A stretch of DNA of 64,000 nt from Kurthia senegalensis (GCF_000285595.1 NZ_HE611064.1:340215-404214); one strand, 5' to 3'. Numbered from the stretch's first letter, positions 10,353 to 19,772 are shown. Translations and numbers: made by a program. The notes: a model not told the origin generated them from the sequence alone.

Positions 10353-11024
10353 TTAAGCCATCCTTTCATTCGCTAGTTTTAAAATAGCATTTGCCGCTTC
10401 ATCAATTGTTAATGAAGTCGTATCTAAATAAATGGCATCCTCTGCTTGTACTAATGGAGATGCTTCACGCTCACTATCTAACTTATCGCGCAACGCAATT
10501 TCTTCTTGTAATTTTTCAATAGAAGAGGCAATTCCACGATTATTATTATCTTCAAAACGACGACGTGCTCGTTCTTCTACCGTTGCAGACATGAATACTT
10601 TCAACTCTGCTTGTGGTAATACAGCCGTACCGATGTCACGTCCATCCATTACAACGCCTCCGCGAGAAGCCATTTCATGTTGACGATCTACCATAATTTC
10701 ACGCATCGCTGCATGTGCAGCAACTTTGGAAACATTAGATGAGATATTTGGGAAACGAATTTCTTCTGAAACATCTTCACCATCTAATAAAACGCGTTGT
10801 CCTTGTTCAGAAGGAACTAATTCAATAGTTGTTTGACGCAACAACTCTGTAATAGCCATTTCGGCATCTAAGTTTGTTTCTGTTCGTAACGCTTTTAACG
10901 TAAGTGCTCTGTACATCGCACCTGTGTCAATATACGTATATTGTAGTTTTTCTGCAGCAATTTTAGCTACTGTACTTTTTCCAGCACCAGCTGGGCCATC
11001 GATGGCAATTTGAATGTTTTTCAC
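10353..11024 (-). CDS. cmk: Cytidylate kinase
   Basis: Phosphorylates CMP and dCMP with ATP, recycling CMP from RNA and phospholipid synthesis. The P-loop IDGPAGAGKST sits at residues 8-18, followed by YIDTGAMYRA and the CMP-binding GRDIGTAVLP motif with DGRDIGT. The 223-residue length is typical. ATG 11022-11024. Co-transcribed with plsC downstream. Confidence 0.97.
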   Translation of the reverse strand: MKNIQIAIDGPAGAGKSTVAKIAAEKLQYTYIDTGAMYRALTLKALRTETNLDAEMAITELLRQTTIELVPSEQGQRVLLDGEDVSEEIRFPNISSNVSKVAAHAAMREIMVDRQHEMASRGGVVMDGRDIGTAVLPQAELKVFMSATVEERARRRFEDNNNRGIASSIEKLQEEIALRDKLDSEREASPLVQAEDAIYLDTTSLTIDEAANAILKLANERMA

Positions 11025-11091
11025 GGAAATTTCCTCGCTTTCTTCTAATTACGTATTGTATCATATTCCCATTCTACTGTGCATTTCAAGC

Positions 11092-11118
11092 ACAAAAAAA
11101 GCACTTAAGTAAGTGCCC
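11092..11118 (-). terminator. Terminator of ypfA
   Basis: Minus-strand stem GCACTT/AAGTGC with a 4-base loop, followed by seven Ts, directly after the stop of the PilZ gene. Confidence 0.9.
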
Positions 11119-11122
11119 GTTT

Positions 11123-11776
11123 TTAAATCCGTTCTTTTTGTCGTTGTATGAGTTGTCGTTCAAAACAAAAACGTGTAATAATTTTTCGTTCGATTTCATC
11201 TACATCATTAAATTGAATCGGTACGATGATTTGCCCGTCTCTTTCGATCAAACGAATAATTTGACCTGCCGTATGCACGTACTGTGTCGGTTCCTCTTCT
11301 TTTTGAAATGGAAAAACGAGCGTTAATTCTACTTCATCCCCAGGCTTCAATGCAAGGGAACGATTTAAAAAGATTGAAATTCCACCTGCACTCACATCTG
11401 CTGTAACGAATTGATAAAAATTATTTTCAAAGCGAAGAGATACGTCAATTGGCGTTTCAACACGAACATATTCTCTCCGTTGAATTTTTTGCACGGCATC
11501 CTCTTCTGGCATCGAGAGTACAAGCATTGGAATATTACTCTTTTTCCTTCCGATTACTTTCGTTTGGAATGTATGGGCGATTTTCGTATCATCAACGAAT
11601 GAAACACGAAACGACTCCCCAGTCGTTAAAAAGCTCGTTCTTTTCGTAATAGAATGAATCGGATAATCAATCAACAAAGCACCTTCTTCAAAATCGACAA
11701 CGCGACAACTGTATCGTTCTGGCACGTTTGCATTGACTGTCTCTAACGTTAAAACGGTCCCCATTTTAATATCCAT
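11123..11776 (-). CDS. ypfA: PilZ-domain c-di-GMP receptor (YpfA/MotI-like)
   Basis: Cytoplasmic protein with an N-terminal YcgR-like domain (about residues 1-95) and a C-terminal PilZ domain. The c-di-GMP-binding motifs are intact: RREYVR in the linker and DVSAGG (the D/NxSxxG motif) about 32 residues later. B. subtilis YpfA (MotI/DgrA) binds c-di-GMP and brakes the flagellar motor via MotA. I use ATG 11774-11776 (MDIKMGTVL), which has GGAG 11 bases upstream and gives 217 residues; a longer frame begins 20 codons upstream. It lies beside cmk and prsW; B. subtilis has ypeB and sleB in that gap. Confidence 0.9.
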   Translation of the reverse strand: MDIKMGTVLTLETVNANVPERYSCRVVDFEEGALLIDYPIHSITKRTSFLTTGESFRVSFVDDTKIAHTFQTKVIGRKKSNIPMLVLSMPEEDAVQKIQRREYVRVETPIDVSLRFENNFYQFVTADVSAGGISIFLNRSLALKPGDEVELTLVFPFQKEEEPTQYVHTAGQIIRLIERDGQIIVPIQFNDVDEIERKIITRFCFERQLIQRQKERI

Positions 11777-11859
11777 CTTTTTACCCACTCCTTTTATACT
11801 ATTTTTATTATACATAGATTTTTGAAGATTCTCCATAGTATTTCACTGACAACTTATTT

Positions 11860-12528
11860 TTATCTTTCTTTTCCTTGTACTATTTGAAGCAGTTGTTCAT
11901 ACGCACGTTTCACTTTTCGTAGTGCAAACCACCAAAGAAAAATCATGAATGGAATAATCATATACGTATACTTCCCAGGAAGACCGACAATTAGATTGAA
12001 TCCAATATGTAAACTGATCGGCGCAAATAATGCGATGGCAAGCCACTGTTTTTCTTTCGACTTCACTGAAAATTTAGCACGTCCAAAATAATAGCCCATG
12101 ACGACGCCAAATAAGGCATGTCCTGAAACCGGAAGTAGCGCACGAAATAGCGCTTCATTCACACCGTATGATAATAAATATAAAATGTTTTCAACTGTCG
12201 CAAAGCCTAATGAAATAGCTGCGCCATACAAAATGCCATCGTACGGGTCATCAAATTGAACGTTCGCATATATAATTAAAAATAATAATAACCATTTAAA
12301 TAACTCCTCAATTGTTCCAGTAAAGAAAACATCTTGTATAATAGGAGAAGAAAAAATATGTTCTTCTTTCAAAACATATTGAACAAACAGAATAGGGAAT
12401 GTAAGTGCCGCACCAAAAATGAACGTTTGAAGTAAATTTTTCGGTTCTGTTGCAAGTTGGTTTCTCAAATAAAAGAAACTAAATAAAGCAAGTGCTGGTG
12501 CAATGGCAACGGTTAATAAAATAATCAT
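11860..12528 (-). CDS. prsW: Membrane protease PrsW
   Basis: Glutamic-type intramembrane protease that makes the site-1 cut in the anti-sigma factor RsiW in B. subtilis. The 222-residue protein has about eight predicted membrane segments. The family motifs are the GTIEELFKW pair of glutamates (about residues 71-79), FATVEN (E in the middle segment), the SGHALFG histidine and the late LHIGFN histidine. ATG at 12526-12528; divergently transcribed from the asparaginase gene with about 50 bases between starts. No rsiW or sigW homologue is in the window. Confidence 0.93.
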   Translation of the reverse strand: MIILLTVAIAPALALFSFFYLRNQLATEPKNLLQTFIFGAALTFPILFVQYVLKEEHIFSSPIIQDVFFTGTIEELFKWLLLFLIIYANVQFDDPYDGILYGAAISLGFATVENILYLLSYGVNEALFRALLPVSGHALFGVVMGYYFGRAKFSVKSKEKQWLAIALFAPISLHIGFNLIVGLPGKYTYMIIPFMIFLWWFALRKVKRAYEQLLQIVQGKER

Positions 12529-12577
12529 TTCATACCCCCTTCTTCTTTTTTCTATTATATATTACTGGAGGTTCGCG

Positions 12578-13549
12578 ATGAAAAAGAAAATTTTACTCAT
12601 TCATACAGGTGGAACGATTTCCATGCACGTTAATGAAGATACAGGTGCAGTCGTTCCAGACCAAGTCAATCCATTAATTAAAGAGCATGATAAGTTAGAA
12701 CAGTTAGCGTCCATTTCTGAAATCGAAGCATTTAATTTACCTTCCCCGCATATGACACCGCAACATATGCTTTCATTGCGAAATATTATTGTTGACCAAC
12801 TTTCTCATCATGCATACGATGGTGTCGTCATCACACACGGAACAGACACGTTAGAAGAAACAGCTTATTTTCTAGATTTAACGACGAAATTTGAAGCTCC
12901 GATTGTGCTAACAGGTGCGATGCGTTCTTCAAATGAACTTGGCGCAGATGGTTTATACAATCTCGTAGCGGCGATTCGTGTTGCAAGTTGTGAAGATGCA
13001 CGTGGTAAAGGAGTTCTCGTTGCGATGAATGATGAGATCCATCAAGCCGTCAACGTAACGAAAACATCTACTTCTTCTGTTGCTACTTTCCAATCTCCGC
13101 AATATGGACCGATTGGACTCGTGACGAAAACGATGATTCATTTCCACCACGCACCATTAATTCGTGAATATGTCGACGTACAACAACTAACAAAACGCGT
13201 AGCGATGTTAAAAGTGTATGCTGGCATGGATCCAGATTTAATCGACGCGGTGCTACAAGCAGGTTATGACGGACTCGTACTTGAAGGTCTCGGTCAAGGA
13301 AACGTACCACCATCTGTCGTACCCGCCATTCAAAAGCTCGTGGAACATCGTATCCCTGTCGTACTCGTATCTCGTTGCTTTAACGGTATTGCGCAAGGTA
13401 TTTATGGCTATGAAGGTGGCGGTAAACAACTCGAAGATTTAGGCGTTCTTTTCACGACTGGCTTAAACGGTCCGAAAGCACGTTTACGCCTACTTATTGG
13501 ATTGAACCAAGAAAATGGCCTACTTGAAATGGCACGTTTTTTCAAATAA
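12578..13549 (+). CDS. ansA: L-asparaginase, type I (cytoplasmic)
   Basis: Hydrolyses L-asparagine to aspartate and ammonia. The first catalytic threonine is in the HTGGTISM motif (residues 9-16) and the second triad in VITHGTDTLEETA. No signal peptide is present, so this is the cytoplasmic type I enzyme of about 320 residues (here 323). ATG 12578-12580 with CTGGAGG upstream; an in-frame extension into the prsW region lacks a ribosome site. Transcription probably ends in the repeat element starting at 13581. Confidence 0.95.
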   Translation: MKKKILLIHTGGTISMHVNEDTGAVVPDQVNPLIKEHDKLEQLASISEIEAFNLPSPHMTPQHMLSLRNIIVDQLSHHAYDGVVITHGTDTLEETAYFLDLTTKFEAPIVLTGAMRSSNELGADGLYNLVAAIRVASCEDARGKGVLVAMNDEIHQAVNVTKTSTSSVATFQSPQYGPIGLVTKTMIHFHHAPLIREYVDVQQLTKRVAMLKVYAGMDPDLIDAVLQAGYDGLVLEGLGQGNVPPSVVPAIQKLVEHRIPVVLVSRCFNGIAQGIYGYEGGGKQLEDLGVLFTTGLNGPKARLRLLIGLNQENGLLEMARFFK

Positions 13550-13580
13550 TTGTTGAACAGAAAATTTCATACGTAAAATA

Positions 13581-14040
13581 GAGGATGGGATATAGGTAAA
13601 AATTCCAACCTTTAATAGAAAGGGGCCGTTGAATTTGATAGCTCCTTCTCTATTTTTATGCATAAATTAAGAATGACCATTCCATATCGCATGAAAGCTT
13701 CTTTCGGAATACTTTCGATGAGATGGCAGATAAGAAAGGCACGAGCATTTCTGTCATTTCATTTCTAAATATAACGGTCATAGTAAAGGGCAGTTCCCTC
13801 ATTTAGTTTTTTGTATTAAGACACTTAAATTTTAATAGAATTGTCCTTTTTTCTATAAGGAATTTTTAATAAAAGTATATAAGAGTTGTTCTTCGTTTCG
13901 GCTGCGACTCTGCGGGAACAGAACGAGCGGAAAGCGTCGGTCGAAATAAAGAACAACGATTGCTGAACAAACAAAAAAGACATTCACCATTTTATGAATG
14001 TCTTTTCTTATTGACTAGAATTTTATCTCAACTTCTTTTT
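13581..14040 (+). repeat. Dispersed intergenic element, copy 1 (long form)
   Basis: Begins GAGGATGGGATATAGGT, continues with a stem-loop around 13612-13655 (AGAAAGGGGCC... to GCTCCTTCTCT then ATTTTTAT), then shares TTAAGAATGACCATTCC and TTTCGGAATACTTT with copy 4. It ends with the hairpin GACATTCACC...GAATGTC and TTGACTAGAATTTTATCTCAAC. The middle carries an extra segment around 13880-13960 resembling a Bacillaceae-type hairpin (CTCTGCGGGA... GCGGAAAGCG) enclosed by GTTGTTCTT and AAGAACAAC. It fills the convergent gap between the asparaginase and GntR genes and abuts the GntR stop. Confidence 0.75.
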
Positions 14041-14047
14041 CTATGCA

Positions 14048-14728
14048 TTATTCGTGATCGTTTGAATGAATTTGGCGTGATGCATATTCTTCTGCCGCAC
14101 GCACCCAGTTTTTCTTCGTAATCATATGTGCAGCAAGAGCATCTTGATTTTCAAACGCTTGAATTAATCGTTCATGTTCAGCAACGGACTCCTCGGTCAA
14201 AATAATCGAGTTGTGGAAAAATAAGCGACGAACATGTGCTTGAAAATTAGCGATTGGATTCGCAATGTACTCGTTATTTACTTTTTGAATGATTAACGTA
14301 TGTAATTCTTCATCTAATTTTAGTGCCAAATAAAAATTTTGTTGCTGAATCGCTTGTGCAAATTCTTTATTTTTGCTTCGTAACTGTTCGATTAATGATT
14401 GATCTACATCGAGCAATGCCATTTGTTCGGCAGCAAGTGCATGTAACGAAGCTAAAACAGGTAAAATTTTATCGACATCTTCCCCATTTACTGCCGTTAC
14501 TTGCGTCGCAACACCTGGATGCATCTCAACGAATCCTTGTGCATTCAACAATTGAAGCGCTTCACGTACAGGTGTACGGCTGACACCGAGCGCTGTTGCT
14601 AGTTCTGCATCATTCAATTTTTCTAACGGTTGAAGCGTTCCGTTAATAATCCATTCTTGTAATTGTAAAAATGCACGCTCTTTCGCTGATAGGCGAGCAG
14701 GTTTCATAAAATCTTTTGGAATCGGCAT
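14048..14728 (-). CDS. GntR/FadR-family transcriptional regulator
   Basis: 226-residue regulator with an N-terminal winged helix (about residues 15-80; ELATALGVSRTPVREALQLL is the recognition region) and a C-terminal FCD effector domain. The FCD metal-binding pattern is visible as KLDEELH (Asp-x3-His) and VAEHERL (His). The ligand is unknown; FCD regulators usually sense carboxylic acids. ATG 14726-14728 is preferred over the TTG before it because GAGGTGA lies seven bases upstream. It has a strong promoter (TTGTCA at 14788-14793, 17 bp, TATAAT at 14765-14770 on the minus strand) overlapped by a likely operator, so it probably represses itself. No obvious metabolic target is adjacent. Confidence 0.88.
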   Translation of the reverse strand: MPIPKDFMKPARLSAKERAFLQLQEWIINGTLQPLEKLNDAELATALGVSRTPVREALQLLNAQGFVEMHPGVATQVTAVNGEDVDKILPVLASLHALAAEQMALLDVDQSLIEQLRSKNKEFAQAIQQQNFYLALKLDEELHTLIIQKVNNEYIANPIANFQAHVRRLFFHNSIILTEESVAEHERLIQAFENQDALAAHMITKKNWVRAAEEYASRQIHSNDHE

Positions 14729-14750
14729 CAAATCACCTCATTTTCTTAGT

Positions 14751-14835
14751 TATATATTGCATATATTATAAACTACACAAAATTATCTGACAACTAATCA
14801 TTTATAATAGAGCCTATTAATATATCGCATATGCT
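14751..14835 (-). promoter_or_regulatory. Promoter and two operator-like sites of the GntR gene
   Basis: Two related inverted repeats, TATATAT-TGC-ATATATT (14751-14767) and AATATAT-CGC-ATATGCT (14819-14835), flank the minus-strand promoter TTGTCA-17-TATAAT. The first overlaps the -10 box. Their shared core ATAT-YGC-ATAT and position suggest autoregulation by the GntR protein. Confidence 0.6.
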
Positions 14836-14888
14836 CGAGCAACCTTTTGATAGAGACGTTTCTTTAATAGGCGTTACTCCCCCCTCAA

Positions 14889-14926
14889 ATAAAAATCGCC
14901 TACAAAATAAATAATTTCGTAGGCAA
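14889..14926 (-). terminator. Terminator of ypdA
   Basis: Minus-strand stem GCCTACGAAAT/TTTTGTAGGC with a 6-base loop, followed by GATTTTTATTT, directly after the ypdA stop. Confidence 0.85.
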
Positions 14927-14932
14927 TTTCTT

Positions 14933-15892
14933 TTATTTTTGAGCAATACACTTCGCGATTTGTTCTCCGTGGAAACGACCATTCTCGATAAAAATTTCAT
15001 TTGCATTGTTCCCAGCAGCGATGACGCCTGCAATGAATAAACCGTCTACGTTCGTTTCCATCGTTTCTGGATCAAATGTCGGACGCCCTGTTTCATCGTC
15101 TTCCGTCACACCCATTTCTCGAATGAATTCGTGGTCCGGATGATAACCGACCATGGCGAAAACAAAATCATTTTGAATCGTTTGTTCTTTTCCTTCTACA
15201 GAAAGCGTTACGGATTGTTCTGTAATTTTTTTGACGTTCGTATTAAATAACATTTGAATTTCACCCGTGCGTGCCAATGCCGCAAAATCAGGTAATACCC
15301 ATGGTTTAATACTCGATGAATATTCCGAACCACGATAAACAACCGTTACTCGTGCCCCAGCTTTATGCAAAGCAAGTCCGGCATCAATAGCAGAGTTTTT
15401 TCCACCAATAACGAGTACATCTGTATCAAAATACGGATGTCCTTCTTTAAAATAATGCGAAACTTTCGGTAAATTTTCACCTTCAATTTTCATTTCATTC
15501 GGACTATCATAATAGCCTGTCGCAATAATAACATACGGCGTTTCATAACAATCTTTAGATGTCTTAACTGTAAACATATTGCCTTCTTTTTGCACATGTT
15601 CCACCGTTTCAAATCGATTAATTTGAAGTTGATGGTGTTTCACTACTTCTCGATAATAAACGAGGGCTTGGTTTCGTTTCGGCTTTTGACCTTCTATAAT
15701 GAAAGGAACATCTCCAATCGCTAACTTTTCACTCGAAGAGAAAAAAGTTTGATGTGTTGGATAGTTGTAAATAGCATTTACGATATTCCCTTTTTCAATA
15801 ATAATTGGGTTCAACCCAATCTTTTTCAAAGCAATCGCAGCTGACAAGCCACAAGGACCGCCACCGACAATAATTGCATCTTCTTGGCGCAT
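14933..15892 (-). CDS. ypdA: Bacillithiol disulfide reductase YpdA
   Basis: FAD- and NADPH-dependent enzyme that reduces bacillithiol disulfide, part of the Firmicute low-molecular-weight thiol system. The FAD-binding motif is IIVGGGPCGLSAAI with Cys14, the position known to be required for activity in the family. A second Rossmann motif, VLVIGGKNSAIDAG, near residues 170-183 binds NADPH, and the C-terminal GLFIAGVIAAGNNANE closes the FAD site. The length, 319 residues, matches YpdA (about 324). It is monocistronic, with a terminator on its 3' side. The bacillithiol synthesis genes are not in this window. Confidence 0.92.
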   Translation of the reverse strand: MRQEDAIIVGGGPCGLSAAIALKKIGLNPIIIEKGNIVNAIYNYPTHQTFFSSSEKLAIGDVPFIIEGQKPKRNQALVYYREVVKHHQLQINRFETVEHVQKEGNMFTVKTSKDCYETPYVIIATGYYDSPNEMKIEGENLPKVSHYFKEGHPYFDTDVLVIGGKNSAIDAGLALHKAGARVTVVYRGSEYSSSIKPWVLPDFAALARTGEIQMLFNTNVKKITEQSVTLSVEGKEQTIQNDFVFAMVGYHPDHEFIREMGVTEDDETGRPTFDPETMETNVDGLFIAGVIAAGNNANEIFIENGRFHGEQIAKCIAQK

Positions 15893-15990
15893 AGTTCCGT
15901 CATCTCTCTTTTCGTTATTAAATATTCACCTTTTCTATTTTACTACACATTCGAATCATATCCTATAAAATGAAACTCACTTTACTCAAT

Positions 15991-16024
15991 AAAAAAACTC
16001 GGAGGTGATGCTCTCCGAGTTTGA
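15991..16024 (-). terminator. Terminator of the LysM gene
   Basis: A 10-bp stem AAACTCGGAG/CTCCGAGTTT with an 8-base loop and a run of Ts on the minus strand, ten bases after the LysM stop. Confidence 0.88.
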
Positions 16025-16033
16025 TTAATCATG

Positions 16034-16794
16034 TTATTTTAAAGGAAGCGCAATTTTCGTTCCTGCTTGCACTTGGTCAGAACTTAAACCATTTAATTGA
16101 CGAATTTCATTTGCACGACTTGTTGAACCGTAATATTTAATTGAAATACTTTGCACAGTATCTCCTGCACTTACGTTATGTAAGTAACCTTTTTGAATCG
16201 ATGCACGGTATGCAGCCGATGTCGTGTTTGGTGCAGATATTGCTTTTTCTTGTTGAGCTTTTGCTGCTTTTTCAGCTGCTAATTTTTCTTCTTTTGCTTT
16301 CGCTGCTTTTTCAGCCGCTAATTTTTTCTTCTTTTGCTTTTCGCTGCTTTTTCAGCCGCTAATTTTTCTTCTTTTGCTTTCGCTGCTTTTTCAGCCGCTA
16401 ATTTTTCTTCTTTTGCTTTCGCTGCTTTTTCAGCCGCTAATTTTTCTTCTTTCTCTTTTGCAACTTTTTCTTCATCATCTGAATCTGCAGCGGCTTTTGT
16501 TGACGAATCGGTATTCGTTTGAACATTCATATTACTTTGCGTTGCATCTTCTACGATTTTTGAGTTATCAGATGAATCCGGTAATACAGAAAAATAAATT
16601 AAAATTGCGATTGGGATCAATACAAAAATGCAGCCTAATATTGTAATTAATTTATTGTTATTTTTATTATTTTTTCCTTGGTCATGTCTAGAAGAACGGC
16701 TTCTCGTTGCACGCCCAGGATTCGTTTCATTCGAGGTATCACCAATTGATTGACGGTGTTCCTCTACTTTATCTCGATAATCATTTTGAGACAT
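16034..16794 (-). pseudogene. ypbE: LysM membrane protein (YpbE-like), frameshifted in a repeat
   Basis: Single-pass membrane protein with an N-terminal cytoplasmic tail, a membrane segment (LITILGCIFVLIPIAILIYF, about residues 48-67), an Ala/Lys/Glu coiled-coil repeat and a C-terminal LysM domain (SAGDTVQSISIKYYGSTSRA, with NGLSSDQVQAGTKIALPLK at the end). The coiled coil is encoded by about five copies of a 39-bp unit (KLAAEKAAKAKEE). One unit (16322-16341) carries two extra Ts, a T6 instead of T5 and a T4 instead of T3, so translation ends at a TAG at 16318-16320 before the LysM domain. Start ATG 16792-16794 has GGGGG six bases upstream. Synteny with ypbE next to recQ and ypbB supports the name. 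Confidence 0.8.
16255..16455 (-). repeat. Tandem 39-bp repeat inside the LysM gene
   Basis: About five tandem copies of a 39-bp unit encoding KLAAEKAAKAKEE. Copies are almost identical, apart from the aberrant copy with two extra Ts and a divergent copy at the 3' end (CAGCTGC instead of CAGCCGC). Such near-identity implies recent expansion or homogenisation. Confidence 0.85.
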
Positions 16795-16865
16795 TGTCAT
16801 CCCCCTTTTTTAGTAGCCATACCATATTATAGTATGGCTTACACACTTTGAAAAGTATTGAAACG

Positions 16866-18305
16866 CTAGTTTGAGTGCATCGGTAGTAATCGTTGGATTC
16901 TCTCTCTCCACTCAACAGATTCTTTTGACCTATTTCTTTTTATGTGTTTTTTTAATATTTCATGACGATTTAGGCCACAAGACGAACAACAATTTGCAAT
17001 ATCGACGTTTTTTTCTTCATCGAAGTACCGTAAGAGCCCTTCACGTATACAAGAGCCACTCAAAATGTGAACAAGTTCTGACAGTTGTTGTTTTTTAGTC
17101 ATTGCAAGCTGTTGTACTTTCATTAAGACGTCTTCTGGTAACAAATGATTCATCCAATACGCTAATACTCGATACGTTGTTTCAGACATTTTTCCTTCTG
17201 TTACTAATAAATCTGGTCGCATACCACTTTGTGTGTAACGTAAAAATTCGTCAATTTGCCATTGCTGAGGTAAATCTAACATCGCAACTTCTAACGTACG
17301 TGTCCAATCCGTAGCCTCTACATAAATCGTGCAAAGTGCTGCTTGCCCGTCTCTTCCTGCACGACCAACTTCCTGCATATAACTAGCGACATTTTGTGGA
17401 ATATAATCGTGAATAATTTGGCGAATATTTTCTTTATGAACTCCCATGCCGAATGCATTCGTTGCACAAATCCAATCTAATTGTCCTGATAAAAATTGAT
17501 GTTGAATAAAACGTCGATCTTCTTGTTCCATCCCTGCATGATAAAACGCACAGCGAATATTTTTGCTCGCTAATTGTTCCGCATATTTCTCAGCTTTTTT
17601 TCGTGATTGCGTATACACAATACCAGGACCTTCAAATTGTTCGATTTGTTCCATTATTTTTTGTTGTTTTTCAAAACTTTCCACTTCTACGACTTCATAG
17701 TGAAGATTCGCACGATCCACAGAATAACGAAATGTTTGCATATCATTCATTTTTAAGTAAGTTGAAATATCTTCCGTCATTGCCTTCGTTGCTGTAGCAC
17801 TAAGTGCGAGTATCGGCGGTCGATTTTCTGGCATCGCATCTGCAATTTGCAAATATTCTGGTCTGAAATCAAATCCCCATTGTGAAATACAATGGGCTTC
17901 GTCTACAACAATTAAACTTAAATTCAATTCGTGTATTTTCTCCCGAACGATGGTAGAAGATAACATTTCCGGTGATAAAAACAAAAAACGAAATTCGGAA
18001 ATATGTTGCCAAACGAATCGCTTTTCTTCCTTTGATAAAAAAGAATTCAATGCTGCAACCCGCTTTTCACCTAATTTCTTTAATTGTTCTACTTGATCTT
18101 GCATGAGTGATAATAAAGGGGAAATAATTAATACCGTTCCGTTCATCATATAACCTGGAAGTTGATAACATAATGATTTTCCTTTCCCTGTAGGTAATAA
18201 TGCAAACGTATCTTGCCCATTTAAAATCGATTCAATTACTTCTTTTTGTCCTTCTCGAAAAGAATCATAGCCAAATTTTTCTTTTAAAACATGTTCTAAT
18301 TCCAC
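16866..18305 (-). CDS. recQ: ATP-dependent DNA helicase RecQ (short form)
   Basis: 3'-5' superfamily 2 helicase for recombinational repair. Motif I PTGKGKS (about residues 38-44), motif II VVDEAHC, motif III LSATAT and motif VI QEVGRAGRDG are present. The zinc-binding cysteines lie in GSCIREGLLRYF and NCCSSCG. The 479-residue length and the absence of an HRDC domain make this the short RecQ type of Bacillales. It starts with GTG 18303-18305, preceded by AAGGAGGG, and overlaps the upstream gene by ten bases, so the two are translationally coupled. Confidence 0.94.
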   Translation of the reverse strand: MELEHVLKEKFGYDSFREGQKEVIESILNGQDTFALLPTGKGKSLCYQLPGYMMNGTVLIISPLLSLMQDQVEQLKKLGEKRVAALNSFLSKEEKRFVWQHISEFRFLFLSPEMLSSTIVREKIHELNLSLIVVDEAHCISQWGFDFRPEYLQIADAMPENRPPILALSATATKAMTEDISTYLKMNDMQTFRYSVDRANLHYEVVEVESFEKQQKIMEQIEQFEGPGIVYTQSRKKAEKYAEQLASKNIRCAFYHAGMEQEDRRFIQHQFLSGQLDWICATNAFGMGVHKENIRQIIHDYIPQNVASYMQEVGRAGRDGQAALCTIYVEATDWTRTLEVAMLDLPQQWQIDEFLRYTQSGMRPDLLVTEGKMSETTYRVLAYWMNHLLPEDVLMKVQQLAMTKKQQLSELVHILSGSCIREGLLRYFDEEKNVDIANCCSSCGLNRHEILKKHIKRNRSKESVEWRERIQRLLPMHSN

Positions 18306-19324
18306 TTTGATTCCCTCCTTGCTGCTAATACGAGTCGTATTTGAAAATAGCTTGCCTGTTCGACATTTTCTTTTATCTGTCGTAGTTTAGTCGTTTGTAA
18401 TTTTGTTGCCACATCTTCAATTTTTCTTCGAAGCTCTTTAGAAAGAAATGTATAAATGGGGAAATCTTCATCTACCATTGCCATTTCAGCAAAATGGTCC
18501 TCAATCGTACTTTCTTTCAGATGACGTATTTGAGCAATTTGAGATAATGTATAGCCTTCTTTAAATAAAGAAAAGGTTTTTTCAGTTGATTGTGTATAAT
18601 GTTGTTCAATTTTTATGTGTTGAGCTAAGTCTTCCAGTAACGGTGTTTCTGTTAATTGCATTAACAAACCGTGCAAACATTGAATGAATCGTAATTGTAA
18701 GCTAAAAACGTCCTCACCAAGTTCTGTTTGGATTTGTTGCCACGTATGTCCACTCATTTCATACCCACTTAAACGTAAAACAAATACTTGTTTAGACAAT
18801 TCTTCAACACGTGTCGTATCTAACCGCGCAATGAATTGCTTTGTAAACGTTTCTTGAAACAAAGGTTGTTGAAACTGATGCGCTCGTAAATAAGATTTGA
18901 CATACCGTTGTATTGCTCCATCTTGTTCAATTGGTATGAACGATGCGCCTCTCGCATAATGAGATAAAGTTTGAACGACGAGCGATAATCTCTTCATAAA
19001 AATCATTTCATTCCCACGGTAATGCCAACCATCAAGTGGACCTGGATCAAATCCTTCAATAAAGGCCCATCCTTTTTCTGTCACATAAACGGTATGTTCA
19101 GTCAAAAGTAGGAACTGTTGTTGAATTAACTGATTGAAGTATGTATCATATTGAGTCTTATGAAGTTTTGGTGTTATACTAAAAAAAGGATGCAACTGAA
19201 AAAGCCCGACGTCTTGAATCGTCTGTCCAGACTTTTTACCTTTAAAAAGATGATAGACGGAAGATGGGCCACGTTGACCGTTGTATCGGGCAAATATATA
19301 CACGATTAATTTTGAAGCATACAC
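18296..19324 (-). CDS. ypbB: RecQ-associated helix-turn-helix protein (YpbB-like)
   Basis: 342-residue protein of the YpbB family, always found beside the short RecQ. The C-terminal third contains a helicase-associated HTH domain (KEGYTLSQIAQIRHLKESTIEDHFAEM, about residues 255-281), the kind usually fused to long RecQ proteins. The N-terminal part is a conserved domain of unknown function (GQRGPSSVYHLFKGKKSGQTIQD). I infer it supplies in trans the DNA-binding module lacking in this RecQ. Overlap of ten bases with recQ implies coupled translation. Divergent from fer. Confidence 0.85.
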   Translation of the reverse strand: MYASKLIVYIFARYNGQRGPSSVYHLFKGKKSGQTIQDVGLFQLHPFFSITPKLHKTQYDTYFNQLIQQQFLLLTEHTVYVTEKGWAFIEGFDPGPLDGWHYRGNEMIFMKRLSLVVQTLSHYARGASFIPIEQDGAIQRYVKSYLRAHQFQQPLFQETFTKQFIARLDTTRVEELSKQVFVLRLSGYEMSGHTWQQIQTELGEDVFSLQLRFIQCLHGLLMQLTETPLLEDLAQHIKIEQHYTQSTEKTFSLFKEGYTLSQIAQIRHLKESTIEDHFAEMAMVDEDFPIYTFLSKELRRKIEDVATKLQTTKLRQIKENVEQASYFQIRLVLAARRESKWN

Positions 19325-19402
19325 AATTTTTCCTCCTTGTTACACGATATAGGTTGAAATGAAAACTGATGCGACTTAGAATAGTGTAGTAAAAACATTT
19401 AA

Positions 19403-19684
<282 letters not shown>

Positions 19685-19689
19685 CATTC

Positions 19690-19725
19690 AAAAGCCTCAC
19701 ATATTGTTGTGAGGCTTTTCTTTTT
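19690..19725 (+). terminator. Terminator of fer
   Basis: Stem AAAAGCCTCAC/GTGAGGCTTTT with TATTGTT loop and trailing CTTTTT, six bases after the fer stop. Confidence 0.92.
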
Positions 19726-19772
19726 ATGCTATATTAGTAACAGGTACTAATAGTTACTTACAGGAGGTCTCT

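Noticed and set aside
16255-16455. Tandem repeats considered as a CRISPR array
   Set aside because: The 39-bp units are contiguous with no unique spacers and are in frame with a coiled-coil protein; no cas genes are present.
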